Below, one piece after another: positions 36,029-48,700 of a stretch of 64,000 nucleotides of DNA. Source of the DNA: Pristionchus mayeri (lineage: Eukaryota > Nematoda > Chromadorea > Rhabditida > Neodiplogasteridae); NCBI GenBank assembly GCA_036245805.1, contig BTRK01000006.1, positions 27,408,901-27,472,900 of the forward strand, in the 5' to 3' direction. How positions within the stretch are numbered: the stretch's first letter is position 1; every line of letters starts with the position of its first letter. The notes beneath the pieces are model-generated. The model was not told where the DNA came from. It searched no databases and saw nothing but the letters and a program-made list of their open reading frames with translations. The translations under genes were made by a program, and so were the position numbers.

Positions 36029-36799
36029 GTAAGTTTATGTATCGTAAAATATAAAAATAGAGCAATCGATGGATGAGGAATAAGGATGATGTTGAGTGAA
36101 TGGAAAGGCCGCTTCCGTTGTTCCATTTGATGCCTTGGTGACTGATTCGATTAGAAGGACGGAGACTCATCCTCTTCACTCGGACTCCTTTTGATAGGCA
36201 GAGCAGAGGATTCCTTCCACTTGCTTCTCCCACTGTTTCTCTCTTATTCTCTGATGCAATGTCTCTTCCTCTTCACTTTTGGAAATCGAATGATGCTGGG
36301 AGTACGGAGTTGTGCCCACTCTTCACCTTTTACTCCACCACTTTCTTCGTCTCCCCTCCCTCTCTCCTCCCCTCTCCCCTCCCCTTCCTTCTCCACCTCC
36401 CATTCCTCCATCCATCATCTTCTATCATCTTCGAAATGTCACTCCTCCTTTGTACCTCCGTTCCCTTCACCTTTACTCCTCTCACCATTCCCTCTCGTCT
36501 ATTCTTCCATCATCACTACTCAATATCCTCATCTCGCTCATTCTACTTCAATATTCAAATGAGGTCTGAATCATGATGAATCTCGCACACTTGTTCCCTC
36601 TCATACTCTTCTCCTCATCTTCTTCTTCCTCCATCCCACCCCAATTGAGATAGACCCCCTACTGAGAGTTTTCGTGCCACTAAACTGCCCCTTCTTCCCT
36701 TCGACACCTGAGATTGTGCAGCATGGTTGAATGCCTCGTTGGCAGTCTCTCTCTCCCCCTCCTCCCCCTCCCTCCCCCCTCTTTCTCTCTCTCGTCGAC

Positions 36800-37140
36800 C
36801 CTCGATAGGAAATAGTGAAATAGTATCTGTGAATGTGTCCATTATCTTCGATCCTCTGGGGGTAAGACGATCTTCCTCCAATCTATTCATTCCCACCTCC
36901 TCCTCCTCCTTCTTCTTCTTCTTCTCTCAATCTGTTACTTCTTCATTCTCGCATTCATTCGACTTAGTAATCAGATGAGACTGATTCTCCCTCTCCATTC
37001 TCATCCGTCCCCTTCTCCTCTCCCTCCACCTCCAATTCTACTCCCTCTCTGTAAAATTGCTTCGCTCTCTCTTGAAATAGCGGACTATTTCATTTTCGAT
37101 TCATATTCAACAATAGAGGGGAGATTGAGATGGTCTTTTC
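36800..37140 (+). other. Further unassigned plus-strand exons
   Basis: Two short exons are likely: about 36808-36861 (after TCGATAG; NSEIVSVNVSIIFDPLG, donor GTAAGA) and about 37079-37131 (after GAAATAG; DYFIFDSYSTIEGRLRW). They may belong to the gene with the SANT-like exon. Sequence between is CT-rich filler. Confidence 0.3.
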
Positions 37141-37763
37141 TTTCCCCGTTCATCTCTTCCTTCTTCCATCGCTATCTTGATCAATTCCCCTTCTAATCTC
37201 ATCATCAGTTTCATTCCTCCCTCCCCCTTCTCTCACTTCGTTGCCATCACTCGTCTGATCCATCATTGTCTATCACTTGTCCCTTGTTTCACTCGTTACA
37301 CCTCCTATCCCTTTGAGTCCCCGACTCCTACGGTACTCCCCCCCCCCCTCACTCGACCCTTCCTTTCCCGCTCACTTCACCAATCGAGTCTAGGTGGTTT
37401 CCCAATCCGACAGTGTCCTTCCCCCTCTCCCTCGATGTCCCCCCAGTCCTTCTCTCTTCCCTCTAGAGACGTCTCTTATCTCCACTTCTTCCTTCTCTCA
37501 ATCTATCCATCCATAATCGTCTCTCTCCTCTAATCGACCCTAACCACATAAGGACATCTCGAAGAGGTACACGAAAGAGAGACCTCACTTCTATTCCCTT
37601 CAATCGGCACTATTATACGCCCTTCCCTCTCTTCTCCAAATAGAATACACCTACCGCGTAGATTCCCTTTCGTCCTGTCTTAGTTTCCCCTATCGCGAAC
37701 TGCCATCTACAGTACTCCTCAGATATGAATCGATGCGAGTGACTCATTGATTCCACATGTCTC

Positions 37764-38837
37764 ATGGTCTTGCTTCTACTCCTCTCACTAATCATCCAGT
37801 TGATTTCTGCCATCCAACGGAATATCGACGTCAAAGAGTCCTTTCTAGAACCCGCTTTTAGACCGGGTAATCTAATATTTCATCTTCCAAGGGGCAAATA
37901 TTCTATCGCCGATAACTTATCTCAAGGGAGAAAGGATGGATTGCAGGTGCCCCCAAGTCAATCGAGTGCTACTCGTGTATGTCACACAGTTATGAGATGC
38001 GATTCCCCATTCTCTCGAGGACTTACATCCAACCACTCGTGAGTTGCCTTCTTCCATTCACTCCAATCGACGTCTGAGAATGGATGAGAGAAGGACTCTT
38101 TCACTCTTTTAAACTCTCCTGGCGTCCATTCAGGAATGGGGGCAATCTTGTGAATTCCTTTATGTTACGAGGGAAATGGGTGTGATTCATTCATAATCTC
38201 TGATCATCAAATCGACTTGAGATGATTGAGATGCGGAGGAGGGGGGATTGGGAGATACAGTAGTCAGAGAGGAAGGATTGGGAGATACGGTAGTCAGCCA
38301 CTCTTCAGATATTCACACATCGCTGTTCTGAACCTGGGAACCACGATAATATGCCTACTGTGAGATGCAGTTCAGTGTGCGCCACTCTTTTTGAACCAGA
38401 TATCGAAGGAGGTACGGTATCCATACTCGAAGGGATTATCGACTACTGATGTTCCTCTTAGGAGTATTTCTGGGATACAAACATATCCGAGGGTGCATCG
38501 ACAAAATTCTGAGGAATGGTTTCAACGATACTGCGTTGAGGACACATCGATTTCATCAAAATGTGAGTATTGAAGCAGTCATTCTAAAGTGATCATCAAT
38601 GGGTGCAGAATCAATGTCGAACTCTGTCTCGTGCTCAACTCTTCAAGGGACGACCCAGTGATCCTCCCTCCATCGGGGATGTTCAACTGTGCTCCTGCTA
38701 CGGAGACAAGTGAGGACCTTCCTTCCCTCCTTCCATCTGATCACCCATTCAGATGCAATATGGGCACGATATCGTCGACCTCCTCCTCCCTCCGATTCGC
38801 CTCTCTTCTAATTCTCCTCCTTCGATTATTACTGTAG
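37764..38837 (+). CDS. Ly6/uPAR-like GPI-anchored protein
   Basis: A complete five-exon model with consistent phases: 37764-37946, 38309-38411, 38462-38562, 38609-38709, 38753-38837 (TAG); 190 residues. Signal peptide MVLLLLLSLIIQLISA at the start. The ectodomain has the nematode Ly6-like pattern: RCSE...VRCSSVCATL, then RGCIDKILRNGFNDTALRTH, then QCRTL, and the end QLCSCYGDKCN, which is the classic Ly6 C-terminal CxCxxxxCN. It finishes with a Ser-rich spacer and a hydrophobic tail (FASLLILLLRLLL) as expected for GPI attachment. Cell-surface location is a firm prediction; function (neuronal or epithelial signalling modulator) is unknown. The minus-strand ORF over the first exon is a shadow. 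Confidence 0.82.
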
Positions 38838-39560
38838 CCCTCCCTGTCCATTCCCTCGTCTTTCGGTTACTCCATTATTTCATTTCTTGTCTTAGTACGG
38901 GTTGCATTAATAAAGAATTGTATATTACTCAGAGAATAATATTTGTTGTCTCTCCTAAGAATCCTGCAAAGGTGTTCACTGCTGAAAAGCCGTTGTGAGC
39001 CGGAAAAGTGATACCTTCCGATGGGTACCTCGTGTTCAATCACAATTCCTTCATCTTTCTCCATCTCCAGCTCGAGGAGAATGATGGAGACTCTCGTGGA
39101 TGTAGAGGAGAATTCCTCCCCTTCTCCTCTCTGGTTGCCTTCTCAATGTAATGGAAGTGGAAGGGGGAAGGATGAGCATCGATGCTTCGTTCTCTATGCA
39201 GATCCCCCCCCCCCCACCCCATTCCCTTCAAAATGTCAATCTCGTGTCTGGACAAAGTAGAAGGATTCGACAGACTAGTTAGAAGAATTCGTGGTAGGAT
39301 TATCTTACTCATGTTCCAGTATGCCTTCCATATTCCATTCTCCATTCAATAATTCCGTCCTTATGAACTCATGAGTAGATCAGTCGTCATTCTCACTTCC
39401 GTAATTCTTCCTCTATGTTTCATTCAGCGTAATGTCGAAATGTCCATCAATGAGGGAGTGGCAAACCTCTATTGCATAATTCACTTCGCACCTATCCATT
39501 CAATTAGGTATCTGGGCGCGTAAAATAAAGCTTGTATCGCCAGAGCATAGTCAGGGCCAT
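38838..39560. other. No clear gene
   Basis: Short frames on both strands (minus: MEKDEGIVIEHEVPIGRY, plus: LEENDGDSRGCR after CATCTCCAG) look partly coding but cannot be phased. C run at 39207-39216. Confidence 0.3.
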
Positions 39561-42075
39561 GTTAAGAGACCGGATCGGTAAGATTGGACCTCCCCCCGGA
39601 CCTGTTTCGTTAGCAATGAGATTCAGGCGCCCATGCTTTGTGCGTGTGTACCCCTTGGCCCCATGTACTACAAATGGTCACTGAATTCCTGATTCCTCCT
39701 GCGCACAGGAAAAAAAATGGTCACAAATGTTAAAAATCGAAATTTCATAATTTCTCAACCCGAAAAGGTGGAGTCAAAATCTATTTGTTGTTGTTCTAGA
39801 CATCACTAATAACCAAAATTTAACCATCCAAATCGAATCATACTCTATTGTTATGGTGGTTTCACATACAAAATTTTCACTTTTTCACACATACAGTTGA
39901 AATATTGAGAGACCCCCAGGTCTTACCATGCTTAAAATGTAGCCCATTGAATTCTGCATCGAATTTCGAAAAACCGATTTCAATTTCGTTTGTCCGTCAT
40001 GATCTCCCTAAGGTCCGAAACTTTACGTGTCACATTTGGCTGGTCACGATTTTTCGCATTTGTCATATATACCAACGTTTTTGTGTTTCTGTGGGTTTAT
40101 TTATACGTTTAAATAATAATGACGTCAAATGGAACCGAAAAGAAATTTTGTGTATCCCATTCTGTAAAGTCGTGTTTCATACCCACCGAAGTTCTCTATT
40201 TTGTGCCTCTGAAATCCAGCTACACAAAGTCCTCTACAATGAACACCTAGCACGCTGAGTACTATGTACCGACGTAATTATATATCTCGCTTAAGAGATT
40301 GGTGTTCGGTTTTCAAGACAATTTTTCGTGTGCTCCAAATCGCAAAATGGAGGTTGTCGACAAAAATTGATGGCGAGATGGCTGATGAAAACTACATAAT
40401 TTAGTAATATTATGTCAATTTCAGCCCATCCAGATCAAAAACTGCTGAGAAAACGCGAGTTTTTAAAATTTCTGAACAATTACCTCTCGAACTCACGATT
40501 GGACCCCTGTTTGTGGTTCAAAATCTCATCAGATGTTTAGCCGATCGCATGATCCTTATCATATACTTATAGTAGAGTAGAATGTAAGATGAAATATTGC
40601 GAAATGAGACCTGTGATTCACCGAAAGATATAAATGTATTTTGATAAATATTACGAATAATGATATTTGCAAAATAAATATATTGGATTTTCTACGATTG
40701 TTCGTGAAAAATCAATAAGAACTGGATATAATTCATCGGAATGAAACTAATTCTACCTAATATTGTTAGTTGTGATAATATTTGAACTGCTTTAAGAAAT
40801 TAATATCTATCAAAAAATCGAAAATCGAAAATCGAAAATACCTTTAAAGATACGTTTTAGCTGAATTATTTTGATTTGAATGCACTGAAAAAGTCATTTA
40901 TCAGTAAAATATAATCGAACGGAACATAAATCGCAGAGAAATCAAAATTAGTTTTTCATGATTTCTCACTTCTCCAAAATATTTTACTTATAATTTGCTT
41001 ATTTTAATTGTTGGAGGAGGCTATTTGGCAATATTTCATCTTACATTTTACTCTACTATAAGTATATGATAAGGGTCACGCGATTGGCTAAACATCTGAT
41101 GAGATTTTGAACCACAAACAGGGGTCCAATCGTGAGTTCGAGAGGTAATTTTTCAGAAATTTTTAAAACTCGCGTTTTCTCAGCAGTTTTTGATCTGGAT
41201 GGGCTTAAATTGACATAATATTACTAAATTATGTATTTTTCATCAGCCATCTCGCCATCAATTTTTGTCGACAACCTCCATTTTGCGATTTGGAGCATAC
41301 GAAAAATTGTCTTGAAAACCGAGCACCAATCTCTTAAGCGAGATATATAATTACGTCGGTACACAGTACTCAGCGTGCAAGGTGTTCATTGTAGAGGACT
41401 TTGTTTAGCTGGATTTCAGAGGCACAAAATAGAGAACTTCGGTGGGTATGAAACACGACTTTACAGAATGGGATACACAAAATTTCTTTTCGGTTCCATT
41501 TAACGCCATTATTATTTAAACGTATAAATAAACCCACAGAAACACAAAAACGTTGGTATATATGACAAATGCGAAAAATCGTGACCAGCCAAATATGGCA
41601 TGTAAAGTTTCGGACCTTAGGGAGATCATGACGGACAAACGAAATTGAAATCGGTTTTACGATTTTCGATGCAGAATTCAATGGGCTACATTTTAAGCAT
41701 GGTAAGACCTGGGGGTCTCTCAATATATCAACTGTATGTGTGAAAAAGTGAAAATTTTGTATGTGAAACCACCATGACAGTAGAGTGTGATTCGATTTGG
41801 ATGGTTAAATTTTGGTTATTAGTGATGTCAAGAACAACAACAAAGAGATTTTGACTCCACCTTTTCGGGTTGAGAAATTATGAAATTTCGATTTTTAACA
41901 TTTGTGACCATTTTTTTCCTGTGCGCAGGAGGAATCAGGAATTCAGTGACCATTTGTGGTACATGGGGCCAAGGGGTACACACGCACAAAGCATGGGCGC
42001 CTGAATCTCATTGCTAACGAAACAGGTCCGGGGAATGGCCATTATGGTCGATTCTTACCGATCCGACCTCTTAAC
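39561..42075. mobile_element. 2.5-kb foldback element
   Basis: Left arm from GTTAAGAGACCGGATCGGTA (39561) to about 40600, right arm from about 41030 to its complement ending at 42075, loop about 430 bp. Both arms encode near-identical versions of one reading frame (39848-40258 plus, 41370-41723 minus) with one frame-neutral set of differences and no known domain. About 1.05-kb arms with about 97% identity by eye suggest recent origin or arm-to-arm conversion. No transposase. Confidence 0.88.
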
Positions 42076-42553
42076 TTTTATTTTTGTCTAATTTGGTTAC
42101 TCGTCTTGCGGTCCCTATCAATAAGCGATCTTTGATCTCTATCAAATCCTCTTTAGCAAAAGTAAAATAATAATATCATTCGCTTCCTCTGGCAGCTGAA
42201 CCCATCGGTCGTAGGTGCTCTTTGATCTTTCGTTCGCCGAAAAAGAAATCATGGAATTGAGCAATTTGCGATTTCTTTGCTAATAGATCTGGTGTTCCGA
42301 ATCCGGATCGTAGTGTGAAAAATAATTAAATAATACGACTATAAAAAGGCTTTTAAAAATTTGTGGAAATTTAAATTCGCGGTCTATTAGGAAACATCGG
42401 CACAGTATTTTTCCAGGCTTTTATTTTAGATTTTCCGGTTAAGAGGAATTTAGGGGTTCCTACTCAAAAACTTGCATCTGATCAGATCAGCTGATCCTTA
42501 ATCGTTTCCACTCTTTAAAGTGATCCCATTTGATTATGCCACATTATAGAGCG
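42076..42553 (+). promoter_or_regulatory. Upstream region of the ABCC gene
   Basis: Roughly 480 bp between the foldback element and the transporter start codon, AT-rich. It must hold the promoter, but no defined element can be named. TGATCAGATCAGCTGATC-like repeats occur at 42478-42495. Confidence 0.3.
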
Positions 42554-45500
42554 ATGAGTCGCCCGCCCGACTCACTCGTTCAATTCTGTGGGTTTCATCC
42601 CAATGCATCCACTTTTCAGTGGAGGTTAGTTCATTTCATTATATTCTTTTCATCAATATAACTCTCTTGGTTTCTCTTTCAGATATATGATTGATGAAGA
42701 TACGAGTACATTTCTTCCTTGTTGGGAAGCCATCGTCATTCTCTTTCTCAATCTTCCGCTGTTTTTTATAGCTATTGTAACTATTTGTATAGTTTCGGTG
42801 AGTAAAATTTATATTCCCATCTAAACTCGAGTTATTAACTTAAGAACGGATTCCCTCGATATGATCGACAATCCATTTACTGGATTTTCCTGACTCGAGT
42901 GGGCGTATGCGTTGGACTCTTCATAACATTCCTAATTTGCATGGGTGAGTTTAGTCCAATCTCATTCATTCTCTTATTCACAATTTTTTTTTCAGTATTA
43001 TCATACGCTAGTGATCTGTACATACTACCATGGCCGCAGCTAATTGAGTACGGATTCCTCATTATCGTGTGGACGTTGTATGGAGCTGTTTGGTTCGGAT
43101 CTATAATGTGCACCAGGTATTTGCAAATTATTAACGATATGGGATTCATGATTACAAAATTAGACGCTCTATTCAGCTGGACTCATTCCGGATGGCTCAA
43201 TTTTGCTTATTTCCTGGGATCAAAGTCTTTTATACTGATTACTACTCAGAGGTATTTTTATGTTACTAATTCTCAAATTTTGTAATTCAATTACACTGCA
43301 TTTCTCAGATGGATGCAATTCGGGTTTTCCGATCCGCGTACGTTTATCGTTCTTACTTCTCCCATTCTCAGTTTGTTAAATGCCATCACAAAAATACTGG
43401 AATGGCGGCTAAAAAGGTTCAGTGCATTATATTATGTGTATATACATGTCTCTCCCATTTAAGAATCTCTAATGCCCATCATCTACTGGAAGACGAATAT
43501 GTTAATCTAGACGAGAGAGCTGATGAAGGAGTAAGTCCGGCTTATCAACTGGGCGTATTTTCTCATTCTAATTATGGTCTACGTCGTCTCGTGCTTCGGA
43601 TGTTGTATTCGTCTTTTCCTTTTCAGGTATCATTTTTCTCGAAGTTCTTCTTCTGGTGGACTAATCCACTCATCGAGAAAGGAATGAAGAAACAGCTGAA
43701 TGGGGTACGTTGAAGGATATCGATCCACCTATTCTGATTCAGGGATTCATTCGTGATCGTTTTCATTGAAAGTAACAGAAAAATTCAATGCTGCTCGTTG
43801 TTAGTTGCTTTTTTTGCCTATACCCTTAATTAATTGAAAACAAACCAAAAGCGCACAGCCATTCCTCAAGCAATTCTCTACAACAGCCCTCTCTCTTTGA
43901 ATGAGATCAATTCGATTGCAGATAGATGACGTCTTCCAGCTTCCTCCTTCTCTTTCTGTTGCACACATCGAAAGGGAAATTATTGAGAATTCGCCTACAT
44001 TCTTTTCCGACGGCGAACACTTTTCTCTAACAAGGTAAAGGAAGGGGTGTAGACAGTAATTGGATGGTGGATCTCCAATCAGATCCCTCGTTCGTACCTT
44101 CGGACTGCCTTTCTTCCTCCTCGCCATTCCTCGTCTCCTCTCTGATCTCTTCACTTTCGCCGGCCCCATCCTTCTCCATCTCCTCGTGACTACACTCGAG
44201 GACCCCCAACCTAATGTGAGTTACCCATCTCTCTATCTCTTATCATGCATTTATGGCGATGGATATTAGCAACAATGCTGATTTTAAGATAAAATGAGTT
44301 TCAGGGGTATAGTTGGTTGTATGCTGGGGCGATGATGCTGACTACTTTCGCTGCCGCCCTCACTTCCACTCACTTCAATTACCAAGTTGGTCCTCTACTT
44401 CTCAACCTTTTATTATTTTAATCATACAAATATACGGTACTGAAAGTAGCTACTTTTCTTATATCTTTGCCATCAGGATGGGTATTATAGGTGCAGAAGA
44501 TGAGTCTGAGAGTGAGAGCAGCCTCAGTGACGTCTATCATGGACAAGTTGATGAGAGTGCCTCTCTCGCAGTTGGGAGTTCATTCGACGGGTGTTCTATT
44601 CCCATCACTTTCTACCCTCCACTCAGAGATTGAATCCGCAGTTGTATTGGGTACTCAGCAATGAGATGATTCCTTCTCAGGGCAGATCATCAACTTCGTC
44701 TCCTCCGATGTCGATCGGATTGTCAACTTCTGCAATTCCTTCCATGCCTTCTGGAGTCTGCCCGTGCAACTGACGATCGCCCTCTATCTCCTGTACCGAG
44801 AGGTGCTCCTCCCCTCCCTCTCCTCCCCCCCCCCTCCCGCATCTCCTTCTCTCTGCAGGTTGGACTGGCATTCGTGGCTGGTCTGGCAGCAGCCGTGGTG
44901 CTCATCCCCATCAACAAGAAGATCACGTCGATGATCGGAGTGAGAAGTGAGAGGATGATGCATGCGAAGGACCAGAGAGTGAAGGTAGTCCATCCATCTC
45001 TCCCTTTCCTCCTTGGAATGGAATGGGATTGCAGTTGATCACTGAGACGATGAGTGGAATCCGTGCAGTGAAGATGAGTGCATGGGAGACATTCTTCGAA
45101 CGGAGGATCGGAAAGTTGAGAAGGGAGGAATTGGTGCATCTCAAGGTGAGCAGTCCCTTCCCCCCTCCCCCTCCACCTCTCCTCTCCTCAGGCTCGTAAG
45201 TACCTGGACGCAATGTGTGTGTACTTGTGGGCGTCTACTCCCCTCATCGTGACTCTCTCCATTCTCGCCACCTACACTCTCTTGCTCCATGAGAGACTCA
45301 CTGCTGCCAAGGTGAGGGGTCCATCCGAAAACGTCCCCCCTCTCCCCCTGGCAGTCCTAGCCTCTCTAATCAAATTTTGAGGTTTTAATTACACAACTCA
45401 ATTAATTTTGGTTTAAAAGCTTCGCTCTTTTTTGATTGATAAAAAGCTTGAGCTGTTCTATCTTTTGTATGTTAGTGCCTAAGAGCTCAGACTAACATGA

Positions 45501-45734
45501 ACTTCGCTATACTATCAAATGTACTAATTATCACATTTGATAGTATAGCGAAGTTCATGTTAGTCTGAGCTCTTAGGCACCAACATACAAAAGATAGAAC
45601 AGCTCAAGCTCTTTATCAATCAAAAAAGAGCGAAGCTTTTTAAGCAAAATTAAAACCTCAAAATTTGATTAGAGAGGCTAGGACTGCCAGGGGGAGAGGG
45701 GGGACGTTTTCGGATGGACCCCAAGGGGAGCACC

Positions 45735-45766
<32 letters not shown>

Positions 45767-48700
45767 TCCCTGTAGGTGTTCACTGCTCTGGCCCTCGTCA
45801 ACATCCTCATCATGCCCCTCAATGCCTTCCCATGGGTCCTCAATGGTCTGGTAGAAGCTCTGGTCTCTCTCAAGCGACTCTCCAAGTTCTTCGCCCTCCC
45901 TGACTTGGACTACTCTCATCTGTACACACTTAGTCACAGTGAGTCTTTCCTCTTAGTGGAAGGACTATGATGGTTGTCTGTTGCAGATCCTGATCATTAT
46001 CTAGAAATAGAGAACGCTTCTTTCTCGTGGAAAACTATTGACGACGTACACACTGTGTCTGGAATCAGCTTCGTGGGATACAAGGTGAACCGAGAGAAAG
46101 AGAGATTGAGAGAGAGATCGGTCATTTAATATGTTGAAGTAACGTTGTTAATTTTAGGGTAGTATAGTGGGAGTGGGCGGGCCAGTTGGGAGTGGGAAGT
46201 CAACTCTGCTGATGGGACTACTGGGAGAAGCGAGTGTAGAGGCGAAGAAGATGGGGATACGGTAAGTGGAGTGGAGGAAGGAAGAGAGATAAGGAAAGAG
46301 GGAATGGCAGGCAGGAGATTGTGGACGGAGGAATCGCTTACGTGGGACAGCAATGCTGGTTGAGTAGAGGTACGCAGAGGGGAAGGGGAGGGGAGGGGAG
46401 GAGCTTTGCAGGGACTGTGAGGGAGAACATCCTCTGCGGCCTCCCCTTGGATGAAGAGAAGTACAAGCGAGTGATAGAGGCAGCTTGTCTCACAAGAGAT
46501 ATCAAGGTGAGCATTCTTCTGCATATCTCACTCACTTGGTATACTGGAGAGAGATAAGATGTTGCAGTTGATGCCTGGGGGAGATTCGTACGAGATCTCT
46601 GAGAATGGGGCGACTCTGAGTGGAGGACAACGAGTGAGAGTGATGCTGGCAAGGGCTCTCTATCAGGTAGTGGAGGGGTGGAGGGAGTGGGAGGGGGAAG
46701 GGACGATTGGCAGGATAATTCGGTGTATCTGCTGGACGATCCCTTCGCCTCACTCGATCGGGCAGTCGTCGATCACATTTGGAGGGAGGCTGTCGAGGGA
46801 ATGCTCAGGTTATCTACTCACCCCATCCAATTTCTTCTAGTTTAGATGGCAGTAATTGTTTTACAGTATCCATTTGTAGATCGCGAGGCAAGCTGGTAGT
46901 CGTCTCGACCCATGATTCACGTTTACTGAGAAAGACTGATCATGTGATACTTCTGATTGGAGAGGGAAGAGTTGGAATGAGTGGAATAACGAAGGAAGTG
47001 ATGGAGGGAATGAAGGAGGATGGAGAGAAGGAGAAGGAAGAAGAGAGGATGGATGAGGAGGAAGAGGAAGAGACACGGGAATATGTTGTGGCCATTGAAG
47101 AGGAGAAGATGGTGAGCAGTCTCTTTGATTACGAGATAGGATGTAGTGCATTGAAGGAAGGAGCAGTCAAGAGATCAGTGTACAATGCATATGCAAAGGC
47201 GACGGGACGAGTACTCGTCGCCTCCATTCTCATTGCCATCGTCGGAATGCAGATATTCAAGAACACTGCTGATTGGTGGCTGACCAAGTGAGTCCTCCTT
47301 CCCCTGAACTGACCATACGAGTAGATCAAGATTGAACTGATTGTTGATCATCCTCATCATTTTGACTCTTCAATTATTTATGCATTGAATTCTTTGGTGT
47401 ATGGTAGTGATGTTGAGATGGACGGAAGGTCAAGAGAATGGCACTGAAGTGAGGAGTCTCCAGGGGCTACTCACTGGTCCCAGACAGTACAAGTCAGTTT
47501 CCCTCTGCATCTCTCGTGATCTCTGATCTCTCTCCCTTCAGTCTACTGGGAGACGAGGGATTCGATCGATCCGTGCACTTCCTGACAGTGTACACTGCCA
47601 TAGCAGGGGCAAATACCATCCTCACTCTCATCAGGTTTCCCCTCCACCTCTTCCTTTCCTCTCAATTCCTCTGCGATCCTCTCCAATCCTCTCCACCCAT
47701 TCACCAATGGTCTAATCTCTTCCTCTCTAGAGCCTTCCTCTTCGCCAAGGGAGGAATCGTGTCTGCGAAAAGACTCCACGAGGATCTCCTTCACAAACTA
47801 CTCACAGTGAGTCTCGTCCCCCCCCCCCCCCCCTCCATCCCCATCTCCCCCACCTCTCCCTCTCCTCTCACAGGCTCCTCTCTCGTGGTGGGATCGTACT
47901 CCAGCTGGTCGAGTCATCAACAGACTCTGTTCCGATGTCTATACGGTGGATGACAATCTCCCATTCCAGGTAGTTCCTCTCTGTTTGACATGGTTGTAGT
48001 AGATTGGGTTGAGATGAATATCTTCCTTGCTTCTCTGGTCAATCTCATGGGTGCCCTCACCATCTCCCTCATCGGTCTGCCCACTCTTCTCCCTCTCGTT
48101 CTCATCCTATTCATCATCTACTTCTTCATTCAACGGAAGTACAGGTACATTTACCCCCCCCCCTCCCTCTCCCATTCATGTTTCATGTCTCGGTGTTGCA
48201 TATCTCCCCTTCAGAATGACAACAGTAGAGTTGAAGCGACTGTCTTCTCTCTCGCTCTCTCCTCTCTACTCAGTCCTCAATGACGCTGTCTCTGGTCTCG
48301 CCCCCATTCGAGCCCATCGATTCGTCGAAAGGTACGGTAGTCTCATCCGATCATTAACTGCTCATTCACTCATCCGCCAGATTCGCTCAGCTGGTTCGGA
48401 TTCGTCTGACGGGTGTGCTGCGGACTAATTTCTCGTCTCTCGCTGCCAGCCAATGGCTAACTGTGAGTACCCCCCCCCCCCACTAGTGAATGAGGTGGAA
48501 GGAGTCTGCAAGGGAGAGAGAAGGGAGACTTGGTATCTGCCCCCTTGAGATTCGTCTCTCGATCATCGCCGTCGTCGTCGTCTCATACATTTCCTTCGCT
48601 GCCGTCGTCCAACACAGACTCCATTTCGTAGATTCGGGTGAGAGAGAGGGGGAAAGGAGAGGGAGGGATGGAAGGAGGTTGCAGGAATGGTTGGACTGGC

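Noticed and set aside
37613..37834. Minus-strand ORF of 73 codons with normal composition
   Set aside because: It overlaps the signal-peptide exon of the Ly6-like gene, which has much stronger support.
39848..40258. 136-codon ORF in the large palindrome
   Set aside because: It is mirrored in the other arm and has no domain or splice context, so I treat it as part of the mobile element and not as a gene.
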